From positions 37,917,502 through 37,981,501 of the forward strand of contig OX457031.1 in the NCBI GenBank assembly GCA_949752745.1: a stretch of DNA of 64,000 bases. Direction: 5' to 3'. Positions 1 to 12,393 of this stretch are shown here, piece by piece. How positions within the stretch are numbered: position 1 is the stretch's first letter; every line of letters starts with the position of its first letter. The DNA is from Protula sp. h YS-2021 (lineage: Eukaryota > Annelida > Polychaeta > Sabellida > Serpulidae). Below the pieces are notes generated by a model. It was not told the origin of the DNA. It did no database searches and saw only the letters and a list, made by a program, of their open reading frames with translations. A program made the position numbers and the translations under genes.

Positions 1-352
1 AGAGGTTTGTGGTAGGAGGGCAAGAATCGGGTGAGCTTCACGTTTCTGGGCATTCTTTTTTTTTTTCCTCTTCACAGAGTGGGGATCCATTTATCCTCAG
101 TTTTTAATGGAATTTCGTTGTTGCTGCGTTATAACATGTCCTTTGGATTTTGTTTTATGAATTCTTTAATCTAAAATTGCTTTAAAACTTTTAGTCAGTT
201 TTGATCAATGGCTTTTGTTTTTGTTTTCTTGCTTTGCGTTTCTTTATTTTGGCTTGGGATCGGACGGACCACCGTCCTTTGACGGTCTCGTTTCAAAAGC
301 AGAGTGGCAACTTGGCTTGACAGCATATGTACCTGTGGATGTTTGTTTACAG
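1..352 (+). other. Intron of the ceramide synthase gene (partial)
   Basis: No coding sequence is supported here. The stretch ends in a pyrimidine-rich tract and TTTACAG, the acceptor of the first cassette exon at 353. All earlier exons of the gene, including those for the Lag1p motif, lie before the window. Confidence 0.6.
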
Positions 353-512
353 AGTGCTGCGTACCACGCTGAATGAGGGACATCATTTAATAGGACTACC
401 CATAGGCATCTATTACGTGAACAATGCATTTCTGATCACCCTCTATATACTCCATGTTATATGGTTCTCCATTATTCTCAAGATGTTCTATGGCTTTGTG
501 GTTATCGGTCAG
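353..512 (+). CDS. CERS: Ceramide synthase, alternative exon A (last TLC loop and last membrane helix)
   Basis: Ceramide synthases N-acylate sphingoid bases in the ER membrane through a multi-pass TLC domain. This 160-bp exon starts in phase 2 after TTTACAG and ends in phase 0 at CAG|GTAACA. Its 53 codons open with VLRTTLNEGHHLIG, equivalent to the RTTLFES region of vertebrate CerS. They continue with a hydrophobic helix (about residues 19-45, ILHVIWFSIILKMF) and end GQ, just before the acidic tail coded by the exon at 12315. Two homologous exons with the same phases follow at 5061 and 7557. Reading on past the donor gives only a short unrelated tail, so an alternative last exon is less likely. 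Assignment to the TLC C-terminus is firm; mutually exclusive use is inferred. Confidence 0.85.
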
Positions 513-1754
513 GTAACAACCACTGAAATTTTTATTTTCTCACCATTGCCCGCCAGTGTATTTGTAACGTCGTATTCATGCATGTAAGCATTTAGAAATA
601 AACTTACCTTACAACTCTGGTAAAATGTTGGCGGAGCACCTTGTAAGGAATTCATGATAGGGCATCTTACGACAGGTTGCTTAGCAACAGTATGCAGAGT
701 GACAGTCTGCCTGGCGACCAATAAACTTGCGACTTCTGGCATAAAATTGAGCTAAGTTAGGAATATGCGAATTGTGATAGCTAAGATGGAATAGAATTTT
801 AATATTTTTACTTGTACATATTTTTGGGGATTGGCATTATATAAGTTGGAGAACTCTCCGAAGCCCTTGTTTTACGAGAAATTTTTTATTTACCTACTGT
901 GTATTTTAACCGTCACCTGTTTGTCATGGCGCCAACAATCGTCAGCAAATGTTTCAAATGGAATTTTTGAACCGGTCCCGTATGCTGAGATTGCCACCAA
1001 GATGTCATAGTGCTCTTTCTTTTGTCCACTCGATTCTCGCTTTATGCACACGATTACATGTTCGACGTTTGTGTCAGCCTGGGACGATTTGTCAGGCTTA
1101 AATCGCATGCGGAACAAAACCCCCCATTTTTTACAAAGTGGGAACAAAGCGGGAACTGGTCAGCTTCTACATATATGTGCTACGGGCGACTGCGTTTTTT
1201 TTTTGTTTTTTTTGTTTGTTTTTTTTTTTTGCTTTTGCAAATGGTCCCAAGGCTTCCAAGAGAAAGATGGGGTCGTATTCAAATTCTGTACAGCTTTAAA
1301 TTCAGATAGATTTCCATCAAGTTGTCATTCGATTTTAATGGTTCATGGAGAGCGGTTGAGATATCGATCTTTGAATTGTAAGGCCCCTTGTCTAATGTTT
1401 GTTTTAAATTGCGCACAATTTTTTTTTACGTTTTATTCTTTTAAATTTGAAAATTATTAACCTTCATTAAGGAACATCCTTCAAAGAAAGAACACTTGTT
1501 ACAAGATATTTCCTCATCAGGGGGTTGTACTGTCTTTAGTAAAATTTCAGCCGATTTTGTGGAAAGGTCTCGAAGAAACGATTTTCGGGATATACCCGAT
1601 AGCGTAAAAAGCCATCTTAGAGAGCACAGCCCCAACCGGAGTCCAAGGTGAAATTGGTTGAAGGTCAAAACAGAAATAACATGCATCTACACATGTGGCA
1701 GGTCATCAATAGACGAAATATCGTAGGAAACGGATTATGAGGATGTGGGTTAGA

Positions 1755-1825
1755 GCCAACGATGGACGGACGGGCGGGCAACATCCAAACCTATAGTCCT
1801 CTGGGGCAAATGCCCCGGGTCAGGC
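1755..1825 (-). repeat. Pearl-like repeat head, reverse orientation
   Basis: Read on the minus strand it shows a GC hairpin (CCGGGGCATTTGCCCC), GGACTATAG, a spacer and a CCGTCCGTCC tract. The same order of modules occurs at 32911, 35896, 47601 and 52215. The body lies to the left (about 1000-1750) and I could not resolve clear tandem units there. Confidence 0.55.
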
Positions 1826-2837
1826 TAAAAGGGTTTCTTCTCGGTCAGCGGTGCTTTCCATTTTTGGGCGTTCTGCTATTGGAAAGACGTTGAGTCGTTG
1901 TCTATCCATCGCCAGTAGTTTCGTTGAAATGTCGTGAGGCCAGTTGTCACTACGCGTTTTGTTGCTAGGTTACATTGCAGGAATACCTGTTGTAAGATTG
2001 CTGTCTCCACTGTCTATTGTTTTTTTTCTGTTTTGTTTCGTTTGTCAAGTACTTTTTACTTACGATATTGTTCGATGTTGTCTGTAGTACTTGCATCTTG
2101 CTAGCCCATGTAATTGGTGGTACAATGCATTTACAGTACAACATGAGGATCACTGGCTGTTCCCAGGTGGTACCTTTCCTCCAACTGGGCAAAGAAATCA
2201 GTAGTCCGTAAAACTAAAGGCTTCCTAGAATTGTTAGCGATACTAAAAAAAGATGGGTTGTCTCTGACGACAGACATGGCTAGATCACATAGGGGCTGCT
2301 GTTTCGTATTCTGGACAGTGCCACAGGGCGTTGGTTATGAACGCCCCTTACTCCATTTGTAAGACTGAAACCTGCTAGCAAATTGAATAGTCGACTAGTA
2401 TGAAAACTTGTGGACGACTGCTCGTTTGTATAAACCGCTGTTTGTAATATATTTTAAATGTGTATAACTACATATGGAAAGTGCAAAAACACGAAAAAGG
2501 TTTTGATATCAATATGGCAATAAGACATTATCCGTTTTGTATTTAATTTCACAGTTGCATAAATAAAATTTCGTACGAGAATGTCAAAGGAAACCGCAAG
2601 TAGCTCAGACCATTGCGCTGTATTTCAATAGCTCTATATGATTTTACGTTTTTATCAAAACCGTGAACATTTTATGGAAGACAATCTTTGAATCATCTAA
2701 ATGAAGAAGGTCTCAGAACTATTTTGAACCGGAAATAACGTGTATTAAAGTTCCTTCTGCCTTGGTTGACTGCCAGACCAGCTTTAAAAATCAGTACGCG
2801 TTGCCACACCCAGTTTATTCATATTTTCACTTTGGAG

Positions 2838-2862
2838 TAGGGGGTGGGGGGGGGGGGGGGGT
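2838..2862 (+). repeat. Poly-G tract in intron
   Basis: A run of G broken only by single T residues, inside the intron after cassette exon A. It is a candidate G-quadruplex on the coding strand. No further function can be read. Confidence 0.7.
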
Positions 2863-5060
2863 GGGCAAAAGTCAGGTTTTCAACTTCGATTCTGACCAAT
2901 CAAGTAGCTGGTTTCAGCCTTATTCATGCGCCATTCGTCGGCCTGGATGCTTTGTGTGACAACCTTTCAGTCATGGCTGAAGCATTTGACTAATTCTCGT
3001 GCAAGCCTTCCTTAAAAGCCACGATTTTTTTTTTCATTTTAGTTTTATGAAAAAAACCCCCAAAAAACACTGCTATAAAACTAACAAAGTATTTATAACT
3101 GCCATACTATCAGCAGCCTTGCAAGTTTTGAAGCACCTTGTAAAAAGAAAAGCACCACGGCATGTTTTGGCGGGAAATTTCTGACTATAAGAAGATCGAC
3201 TGGTTACTGGCTGTATGCTCACAGTGATTGGATTTTCCATCCACAAAATGGCTGTTCCTGAGCTCTGTCATATAATTTTTTTTCGGCAGAATAGAATTTT
3301 TGCATTTTTCGAAATCACATTCTTCACTATCATATTTCACCTAGTGTATCTCCAATCTTTCAATTTAGTTGCCATGTTAACAACATTGTGAGCTTAAATT
3401 ACGTTTCATCTGTACTTTGGCATCATTGCAAGAGACATTACAAAGATACATTGCACTGTACCTTCGCTACAGGAACATATTACATATAAATATTTAGCAA
3501 GGGTACACGTTCTGGCACAATTCTCGGTCGGCACAGTTTCATGTGTAAGCAAATCATATTTGACATTTTGTAAACTTGGTGTTTAAAAGTGTGTTGTGCT
3601 CTGCGTTTTAACTCGGGCGAATAAGTTCGAACACCAGGAAAATGCTCTTTCGCAGCAACACCTTTCGTTTTATACATTTACTGGAGATTTCAGTTTTTGT
3701 TTGCCTCGGACACATCATAATTTGCTTCAGCGTTTTAACCTTTAGTATTTGTTCCGCTGGTTAATTCGTTCCGCTGCGCATACTCGTGTCTCCACACTTT
3801 GTGGCTTTTTCTTTTCTTTTTTTTCTTTTCTTTTTTTTTATTGCAGCATCAGTCAAAGCTGCCAGCAAGGTCTGTACTTTCAACCTCCACGCAAAAAGGA
3901 AAAAAAATAGAAAGAAAAGCAAAAAGGGTACTCCAATCCCGTCCATATGCAAAGGGAACCGTTTTGATTTATTTCTTGTAGCACGTGTGGAGATAGTATT
4001 AAACCATGCCTACCACCGCGAATTGGCAAGTGTTTTCTTTTTGGCAGTCTTTTTAGTATTATTTTTAATGATTTTTTTTAAATATATTTTCTTGAATCAG
4101 TTGTGGGATTTGTCGTAGGCTGGAGTGAAGACTTGCAGGTCATGAGCAGTGCCATTAAACTCTTATTTCAGCGAATTTCTTGTTTCAGGCGTTTAGCAGG
4201 GAGGCTTATTTTTTTACTCAATTTCTTTGGGGAAGTGGACGCCGCTGATATCCAGATTTAACCAGTTGCATTGAAGTTACAAGATTTTGAAAAGTTAAAT
4301 GGCAAATGTGTTGATTGGATGAAATTCAAAGTCATTACTATAATCCAAAGCCATTTATAGATGAATAAAAAGGCAAGCAATCGAACGGTCATACTTGCAG
4401 ATTACAATGTTTTTGCTAAGCATGTCATTGACGTGGCGGAAAGTGTCAGTTCATATGCTTTCAAAGAAGTCCAAAACTTGAAAATTAACTCCCACATGCG
4501 CAAATCTTAGCTGCAGGTAGGTTTAACCCCTTCCCGCCTAAAAATTTTTACCCGCACAAAATGAAGAACACCTGATGCCCCATCCACACTGGAACGCATG
4601 CAGGCGTTTTCATGAAATGTCCTGCCTAACGCCTACGCAGAGACCATGTCAAGACGAGATGTTTTCCAACAATGCTTTCAAAAACTTATGGACTTTGTTT
4701 GAAATTACTTTGTATATTACAGAAGTGAGCCGAACTTTTGATTTTGTGCCAGGCAGTCGGGCTTTGCATGCCCGATCGAAATCGGGGTCGACAGCCCTCC
4801 AAAATCTGCGAGATTGGGGGGCCACGAATTGAGAGGGGGGTAGGGACGGAGGAATTCGTAGTGCACCACAGCAGCCTCTAAGCTTGGCAGTGGCTGCATA
4901 TACAGTTTAGCCATATAGAGCCGTTTGTTCTCGCACGTTCTGTGAATGTGAACTCAAACACTTCCGCCATGTCCTGTGACGTTTTGCACGGAAAGAAAAG
5001 AGCATACAGCAGTGTTGTCACGTGACTTAAGACGTATGTGTGTTGTCTTATGTTTTACAG

Positions 5061-5232
5061 AGTTCTTCGTGCCACGCTCTTCGAGGGACATTTAGAGCTC
5101 GGTATACTAACAGGGCCAATACCACCAATATACTATGTTTACAATACATTCCTCCTCACGCTACAAATCTTACACATCATTTGGTTTGGATACATAGTGA
5201 AGATGTTGCTAAGCTTTCTTAGGAAGGGTCAG
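5061..5232 (+). CDS. CERS: Ceramide synthase, alternative exon B (loop four residues longer)
   Basis: This is the second version of the last-loop and last-helix exon. It starts in phase 2 after TTTTACAG and ends in phase 0 at CAG|GTAGGG. The 172 bp give 57 codons, four more than exons A and C. It opens VLRATLFEGHLELG, then has an extended loop (ILTGPIPP) before YYVYN, then a helix ending IWFGYIVKMLLSF. FEGH is the closest of the three to the vertebrate FES(W) signature. The extra residues fall in the loop that separates the last two membrane helices, the segment linked to acyl-chain preference in mammalian enzymes. Both splice sites look strong. It should join the shared exon at 12315 in frame. 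Confidence 0.87.
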
Positions 5233-7556
5233 GTAGGGTACCTCAGCATTTTAAAGGAAGAGTGGTGCATTTTTATTTGGAGTTCTGGTATTTTGCCGTT
5301 ACTCTCATTAACTCTAAATGTATTCTGTGGTGAAGGGCCAGATAGATGCCGGTGCGTGTAACCCTATCATTTAGATTTAGAAATCCTACCAAATGGTTGA
5401 CTCCGATGTTAATGTTCAGTTACGCGCAAATAAAACACGTATGTGTAATCCACAAATTTATTATTTATTTGGTGATTGTTGGTGGTGTGAAATTTTTTTA
5501 CCTTTTCTCAAAATTCACCAATCAGCGATCGATAAATTGTCCAACAGTCACTCCGTGTTGCTCCACATGTTAAGATCAACCACAAGCGCACATGGCCATT
5601 GTAAATAATTAACACATCGAGTGAGCTTTTGCTTGTGCAAAAAAAAGAAAAAAAAAAGAAAGCTAATCTGAGGGCTGACACAAGGGCCAAAGTGTTCCAA
5701 AAGTGTCGTTCTGGCCAAGGGACGAAGTATCTCTTTACCGTACGATAAGGGGCCACCTTTAGCACGTGCGCAGAATCTTTTATCCTCTACCGCTTCCCAT
5801 AGAAATTGCGGCTCAGATCGATTCTCATTCTACATACGCAGTATCAGAAATGTCTGTTTGAAAGTTTTCGAAACTTCCCTTTTAAAAAGAAAAAAAATGG
5901 GGAGAAAAACATTGAGCCTTTTTTTTTTTTTTTTTTTTTTTTGCAACCCTCACTCACGTTAAAGGCATTTTGACTTTTCGAAACGAACAATTCCTAAGAA
6001 ACGACACACAAAGTATCCTCTTGTATCCTATAATGGAATCTCTTTTCCCCATAGAATAAGAGGTTGCCCTCCACTGCTCACCCCAGCGGGAAACGGACAT
6101 AACCCTTGTTTTTAAGAATCAGGACAGAACTGCCACTGCAGGATGGACACAACTTCCGTTATTTATTTTTTTTTTTACTACGTTTCTTAATTTTTTTCTT
6201 AATTCGCAGTGGTATATATCTTAATATGCAAGGTATATGCAAGGTTGACTTGGTTTTATATTGAATTGCAACTTATTAAATATCAACGTGGGGGTCTGTT
6301 CAGCAGGGGTTTTGTCGTCATAAAACCGCTGACCTTCGATAGGATCTACTTGTTATCATAACCATTGAGCGGATGGATATTTTAAAAAGTTAGTTCTGTG
6401 GTTTATGAGTATGAGCCGCCGTACAGGCAGACACTTGGACAACAATGGGGTTTTGGTTGGCCGGCGTTATGTCCCAGCAACCCGCTCATCCCTCTACCCC
6501 GTCATCTCCCGTTTCAAGTACACCTGACGTGAACGATCCTCAATTCTGGGACAGAGGTGTTTTGGTCCCATTGTAACGATAAGTCTAATAATCCTAACAG
6601 AATATGGTCAACAGCTATACTAGCAGTTTCATTAACCTGTTGGTGTGAGTAAGTCAAGTAGCATGTTAAACTACCATCTAGAACTTTTGTACAGCCCTGG
6701 CTGCTAATCCACAATCCCTGTTATTACTTCGGGCTACTGCTTGTTCTACAGTGCATGGCATGAACAACTCCGTATGTGTGGCTCCGAGATGAATGGCGGA
6801 GTGTGTTCTTTACTTTGTAAACATTACCTCCATGTTCTGTTTTCGTACTGCCGAATTTCGTGCCTGGCATTCTGAGGAGTATTAGCTAATTGGACAATTT
6901 GGGCTTAGGACCCAGAGAAAAAATTCAGAACTGAACTTTTTAAATTGCCTGAATTTCGCGTTTTCTTGAAGCATGAGCGTTCGATTGTGCTTAGTTCGGC
7001 TATTGTGTGTTTCTAATATTGTTTCTCCAGTTTGCTCCGAAAGTGCGCAAAAAGGTCACTCAGTTTTCACATTTTTTTTTTGGACCGCGCATGAATACCT
7101 TTTTTTCCAAAGACCTTTTAAATGTGTAATTCATTATCAAATCGGATCACTGGATGCACCATTAGTTTTGTGTCGACCTTGAGGGCTGGTTACATTTTTT
7201 GATGGTTAAATGTCTGAGTGTGCATATGTGTGTGTATGGAGCAACCAGAATCGTATACTCGGATATCTGAGGGGAGGTCGCGAGTACAGGGATTTGTGGT
7301 TGTGGTCAGGAAATTTTAAGTTGAATGTTATATGTTGAAGAATGTGTTAATGGAAATACGAGATTAGGAGAAAAGATTGAAGTTAAAGGAGATTACCGGA
7401 TGGTACTATAACAGAGGTGATGGTAGTAGCTCTGAAAGAGGTGTTTAGAAATTTTTCACAATACTTCAACTTTTTTTTTTCCTTTAGCCATTTTTTTAAA
7501 GTAGTTCCACCGATATTTGATACGAATAAAATATACGAGACTTTCCACTATTTTAG
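5233..7556 (+). other. Intron between cassette exons B and C
   Basis: No exon is supported here. It holds A-rich (5639-5660) and T-rich (5918-5942) runs. It ends in CTTTCCACTATTTTAG, the acceptor of exon C. Confidence 0.6.
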
Positions 7557-7716
7557 AATGCTCTATGCCACTGTTGTCGAGTCGAACATACACCTGGGCG
7601 GTTACTTCGGTGTCTACTTGATCATCAACATGCTCTTGCTCGTGCTCCAGGCTCTTAACAACTTCTGGTTTTGCCTCATTCTGCGCATGGTCAAACAGTT
7701 CATCGTGCATGGATGC
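7557..7716 (+). CDS. CERS: Ceramide synthase, alternative exon C (most diverged copy)
   Basis: This is the third version of the exon: 160 bp and 53 codons, with the same phase 2 start and phase 0 end as A and B. It begins MLYATVVESNIHLGG, so the usual R(T/A)TL is replaced by YATV. The loop GGYFGVYLIIN is followed by a helix rich in Leu and Val (LLLVLQALNNFWFCLILRMV), much like the last helix of vertebrate CerS. The donor is TGC|GTAGGC, weaker than those of A and B because the exon does not end in CAG. The open frame, conserved phase and family-typical helix argue that it is functional. Confidence 0.85.
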
Positions 7717-8549
7717 GTAGGCTTATCTCATAAGAAAGTTAAGAGTTGCCCTCATTCCTGCCACTTCCGTGTGGGCATAGTCGATTATGTTTCGCTTTCT
7801 TTTTCTAGAAAGGCTTAGTGTTGGCGAGTTAAAATTTTCGGGCATACGTTTAAGATTAACCGTTAGTTTAAGTTTCACCTTTATGTAAGGTTATCTGTTA
7901 CTGCACTGCGCGGCACTTGTGTTTTCCACGCTGCATTCAGCTCGCCGGATGTTATAAGAAGTAACGCGGGTTTTGAAGTTTTTAACTCGCCTTGAGACAT
8001 GCCTCAACAGTGGATAACAACGGTTGGAAATGATAACATGTCAAACATTCACATACAGCACACACATATACCTTCCACACACCGTCACGTGTTTCAATGT
8101 TTCCTGATATTAACAATGTGCAATTTCATACTGAAGCCGCTGGCCAAAAAAAAAAAAAAAAACAAAAACAAAACAAAAAACAAAACAAAAAAAACTGGTC
8201 TTGCATTATCGCACTTTTTATGCAGCTGGGGTGTTATGTGTTGTTTCTTTTCAAAACTGGTCTATTTTCTATGTTTACATTTTAGACCACACATCTTCAG
8301 CAGCGCACCGGTCTAATGCACGGCGTCTTGTCCGCCGTTTACGTATGTGGGTGTCTATCTATTCAGCAACTTTCAAAAATACTTTCCCTTCTAAAGTTTT
8401 TCTCAGATCCATTTGAAATGAAATGAAAATATTAACGCGAATTTCGTTTAAGGTCATGACGAGTGTGAGTCGGTATGGGAGAAATCAGCTCGTCATTTAA
8501 TGTTACAATTGGTCGGCTAAATATTGATGGAATTACCATTGCGAAAATT

Positions 8550-8596
<47 letters not shown>

Positions 8597-9891
8597 AATG
8601 GAGTTTGAAAACCGAAAATATCCCAAACGAAAATAATCGCATAATTCGAGACTAATTTGAGATTAAATAAAGATCAGAAATTGATCTTGCATTGGGCAAT
8701 TTACATTCAATTCTGTTAATTCGATATGAGTTTGTGGTTAATTTGAGAATGGTCAGGATTGTCCATGTCGACCCACGATTATCCATCCAAGTCCTAACCG
8801 GTCTCAATTCTGCTTAATTTCTTGAGAAGCCGCCATGTGCCCTAGCTGGGACGCAGTACCGAAGGGGTGAACAAGACGTTCCAAATAATTCTAGGTTAAT
8901 ATTATTCGATGTTTGTTTTAAGATCTTTTAATTCGAGTTCAGTTTGAGGTCCTTCAATTTGAGGTCAGTTCAGGAAGTTTTATTTGCTTCTTCAGGGTGT
9001 GATTAACTTAAGATAACAACCCGTAGCGTAAATAGATCGAAGAAGATTCACACTAGTTTTAAATTTTTCTCATATTACCAAATTTCTTTGTTTGGGATGG
9101 CGTTATAATGGAAGGCGTGCGGGAATCTGTTGTTGCTACGGCTTGCCGATAAGTTCTTACACATATATCATCGATACATCCATTGAAAACACAACCCCGA
9201 AAATCTATCAGTGTGTACTAACTATTTAACTGCCGCCTGTGACCAGTAGTGTGTTTGGCACTGTAGAACAGTCTAAACAAGGAAGGAAAGCAGTCTGAGA
9301 TGAGTTGTATTGCTAGAATTCTAGGATTCCAGATTTCTAGAGCTGCCCTGTCAATAGTCCATGTTCATATATTTTTGTGTCTTTCTGTCTGGTTTTGAGT
9401 AGTAAGAAAAAGCTGTTGCTTTCTTTTCATTTTTTTCCGCATATTTAAATGTTCCAAAGGTTCATTAAGTGTTCTGAACATGTGATGCTGTGTAAAAGAA
9501 TAGTATATAATTCATTACGCACACTACTGATATTTTTCGTGGAATAAAGGTAGTTGTCCAATTCTTTGTATTAAATATTTTTTCTTAGTATTACATTTTT
9601 TAATTGCGATGACCAGCTGCCTTATCTAGCAATTTCTGTTGTCTCAATGGCCCATTTATAATTTGAACACACGATTTCAAACAGAAAAAAAAATCGAGAA
9701 AATTTCTGTCAAATAAATTTATTGGAGCTCGAGCCCATTTACTGAGCGTTATGTAATATATGGACTTACTAAGCATAATGTTTGGCTTAGTGCAACAGTT
9801 TTCTATATTAATGTGGTAAGCGGCTTATATAGAATTTTTGTTTACACCGCTTGTAATCGTTCTTTGTCCTTATGATATGCTGTAGAGGTTT

Positions 9892-9922
<31 letters not shown>

Positions 9923-11688
9923 AGTTATTTATTTATTTATTTGTTTATTTACTTATTCGTTTTCTTCTTTCTGTTATGTCTCTAAGTCCCATAATTGCAA
10001 TGCAATTCCATCCCTATGCCTGTAGCTATGCCTGGTCCGTACGTGTGCGTATGCATGCGTGCATGCATTGACTTAAACATCTCGATTTGTGCATTAAAGA
10101 CTTAGACTGTGAAATTGTGTGACATTAGCTCCTCTTAACAGTTTTTGATGGGACAACCGGGAACCTACTGAGCTGATAAAAATATACGTGAAAGATGTGC
10201 AACTCGGATTATGGACGTCGGTCATCCTTTCGTGTCCGTCAGAGGGTATTGTGGACTAAGTCATAATTATAGGTTTTCAGAGCCTAACAGACAGTTTTAT
10301 TGAATCAACTCATCCTGAATATTTTGTTGGAGAACCTGATACCGATGTGGAATTGAGACACATGTTAAATAAACACATTCTGTTATGAATGTCCGGTGTC
10401 AAATTGTGATAAAAAATAAAACCATTTTTCTTCTTGGCCTAATGTTAAAAATAGGGGAAATTTGAAAATTGTAATATCATAGTAAATGGTTTCTCGTACT
10501 GTCAATTTCTAAACTGTTCCGCCCAGCCCTCAAACTTTCATTGCATAAGCTGATAACGCGTTATTCTTACACATTTCCACTTGACCGCTGAACTCAACAA
10601 CAACTTCAGTTTACACATAATGTCTGGTGATGCAAAAATCTTTAATGTTAAAACGAGTTATACTCTATGTTTGGTCCAAATTTTGTAACGGATCTACAGA
10701 AACTGTTAAAAGGTTATAACCTGTCTTTTCGGAGAAGCATACTTTACTTTCAACGGTCGGAATACGTGCGGAGCTCACAAAGATGGAATATTTTATATAT
10801 ACAGTTCAATGCACGTGCAGCGCATGCGAACATTACTCACAATTTTGATTTATTTATGTTTTGCTTATGTGTTTTTGTTTTCCAAAGTGCGCCATCCAGG
10901 AACAATATTTAGCCGGTCCTGATGATGGGCTTAAGACTTGTAGTACTTATACATTCACCTCATCCAGTAACTTACATGCGTTTTTTGCTATTCTGGTTTG
11001 CCTCACTATTTGCATTATTTTACACATCAGACATAAGCGATAAAATTTAACATTTTATTTGACAATTTAATACTAAATTTATACTTTTAAAGCAACGACA
11101 ATACTGTTTGTCACGTAAACATTCTATTTGGTGATTACTACTTTGACTCGAACAATTTAAGTGGTTAAATGAATGGAACTAGAAACGTGTGCAATGTGTA
11201 TCCTTTCATTGGTTGGTGTCGGTTGAGTTAAAAATCTATCAAAAATTACAGAATAATAAATAGTAAGTGGTAGCGATTAACTTAGCTTTCATGTAAGATA
11301 GCCTGTAGCCAGTCCTGCGTTGCATATTAAGAGGTCCTCCATAAAGAACGAACGCAAAATTGTTCCTCCTCCCCTTCCTTAAGCGTTCAGCGTCACACCC
11401 CTCCCCCACCCCCTGGTACGTGGTAATTTATGGATGACCCTTAATGAGGACACCGCACCGTAATATCTCACAACGTGTTCCTTTCTGCTGTTTTCCATCT
11501 TCTGTCTATCATCTCTGTTCGTTCAGTAATGAATATTTATTTTATACTTTTTCTATTGCTAACAAAGTCTTAAGTTTTACTTCTTACTTCGCATGTATTT
11601 TGAAGAGGCTTTTGTGAAATTTGTATTGTTATTTTTTTCTGTGTGTACATTAATTAATGGTAAGTTTTTTTGTTTTTTTTTCTTCTTT

Positions 11689-11723
<35 letters not shown>

Positions 11724-12314
11724 AAAAATAAAGTTAAGGTGAACATTAATATTCAGTTATATTATAGTCATGTTTGTTGAATATGTTGAATAATAATGTC
11801 CAAGTAAAAAAAAATTCTAAATAAATCTTCTAAATAACAAAAATAAAGTTAATGTAATTATTAGAGCATTGTATCAAAATGGTCTTCTCAGTATTTAATA
11901 TTTACAGCATGTTCAGTTCTGGCTGTAGCATTCGTTCTGAAGTTTGCGCTTTATGACGTAATTTTGCACTCTTTCTTTGGCGCAGAAATTTTGTGGTTAT
12001 TGAATGGGATTCCCGTTGAATGCAGACCTTGCTCCATTTCTGTATTTATTTCTTATTTACTTTTTTCAACATTAAAAAAAAGAACTTTTATTCAAAAATA
12101 TGCTTCGCATTAAAGAAGTGTTTTAACGCTTCTTTAACGTTGTGACTCGATGACCATTTTGACTATGGAAATGCATGAAATATGCTGTTCTTTTCACTGT
12201 GTGACTCGTTGCACAAGCGCGGTTTGGTGCATTGGCATACCCCTTGGTGCAGTGACGTCACACCGTAACTGACCGGCCTAGTCGGCCTACATGTTGTGCT
12301 AACACGGCTTTCAG
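7717..12314 (+). other. Intron between cassette exon C and the shared tail exon
   Basis: No exon is supported in 4.6 kb. It contains an A-rich run (8145-8188), a pure T run (8551-8592), a (TTTC)n tract running into (ATTT)n (9889-9958) and another T run (11683-11719). The only splice-compatible coding sequence I see is at its end, after GGCTTTCAG. Confidence 0.6.
9889..9958 (+). repeat. (TTTC)n followed by (ATTT)n microsatellite
   Basis: About eight uninterrupted TTTC units pass into ATTT units with a few substitutions. It is intronic in the ceramide synthase gene. Confidence 0.9.
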
Positions 12315-12393
12315 GTAGAGAAAGATGACAGGAGCGAGACATCGGAGTCGGAATCTGAAGCAGAAGACTCACTCGCACATGACCATGCTCAAG
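12315..12393 (+). CDS. CERS: Ceramide synthase shared C-terminal exon D (acidic tail)
   Basis: A 79-bp exon bounded by TTTCAG and AAG|GTGACT, entered in phase 0 and left in phase 1. It encodes VEKDDRSETSESESEAEDS and a short DHAQ end. This is the family's cytosolic (D/E)xRSD-like stretch right after the last TLC helix, then a Ser/Glu-rich run. In mammalian CerS the equivalent serines are phosphorylated by casein kinase 2, which raises activity. Here several SE and SD contexts would fit the kinase. Any of the three upstream cassettes can splice to it in frame. Confidence 0.9.

Larger units (their letters stand above)
513..5060 (+). other. Intron between cassette exons A and B
   Basis: No exon is supported in these 4.5 kb. 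Contents include a T-rich run near 1196-1232, a reversed pearl-like head at 1755-1825, a G tract at 2838-2862 and CT-rich runs near 3806-3842. The stretch ends in a TTTTACAG acceptor at 5060. A further diverged cassette exon here cannot be excluded by eye. Confidence 0.6.

Noticed and set aside
1044..1460. 138-codon plus-strand open frame
   Set aside because: A poly-Phe stretch from a T run; lies in an intron and repeat body; no family similarity.
3786..4118. 110-codon open frame in the A-B intron
   Set aside because: Driven by CT and A runs; no similarity and no matching phase as an exon.
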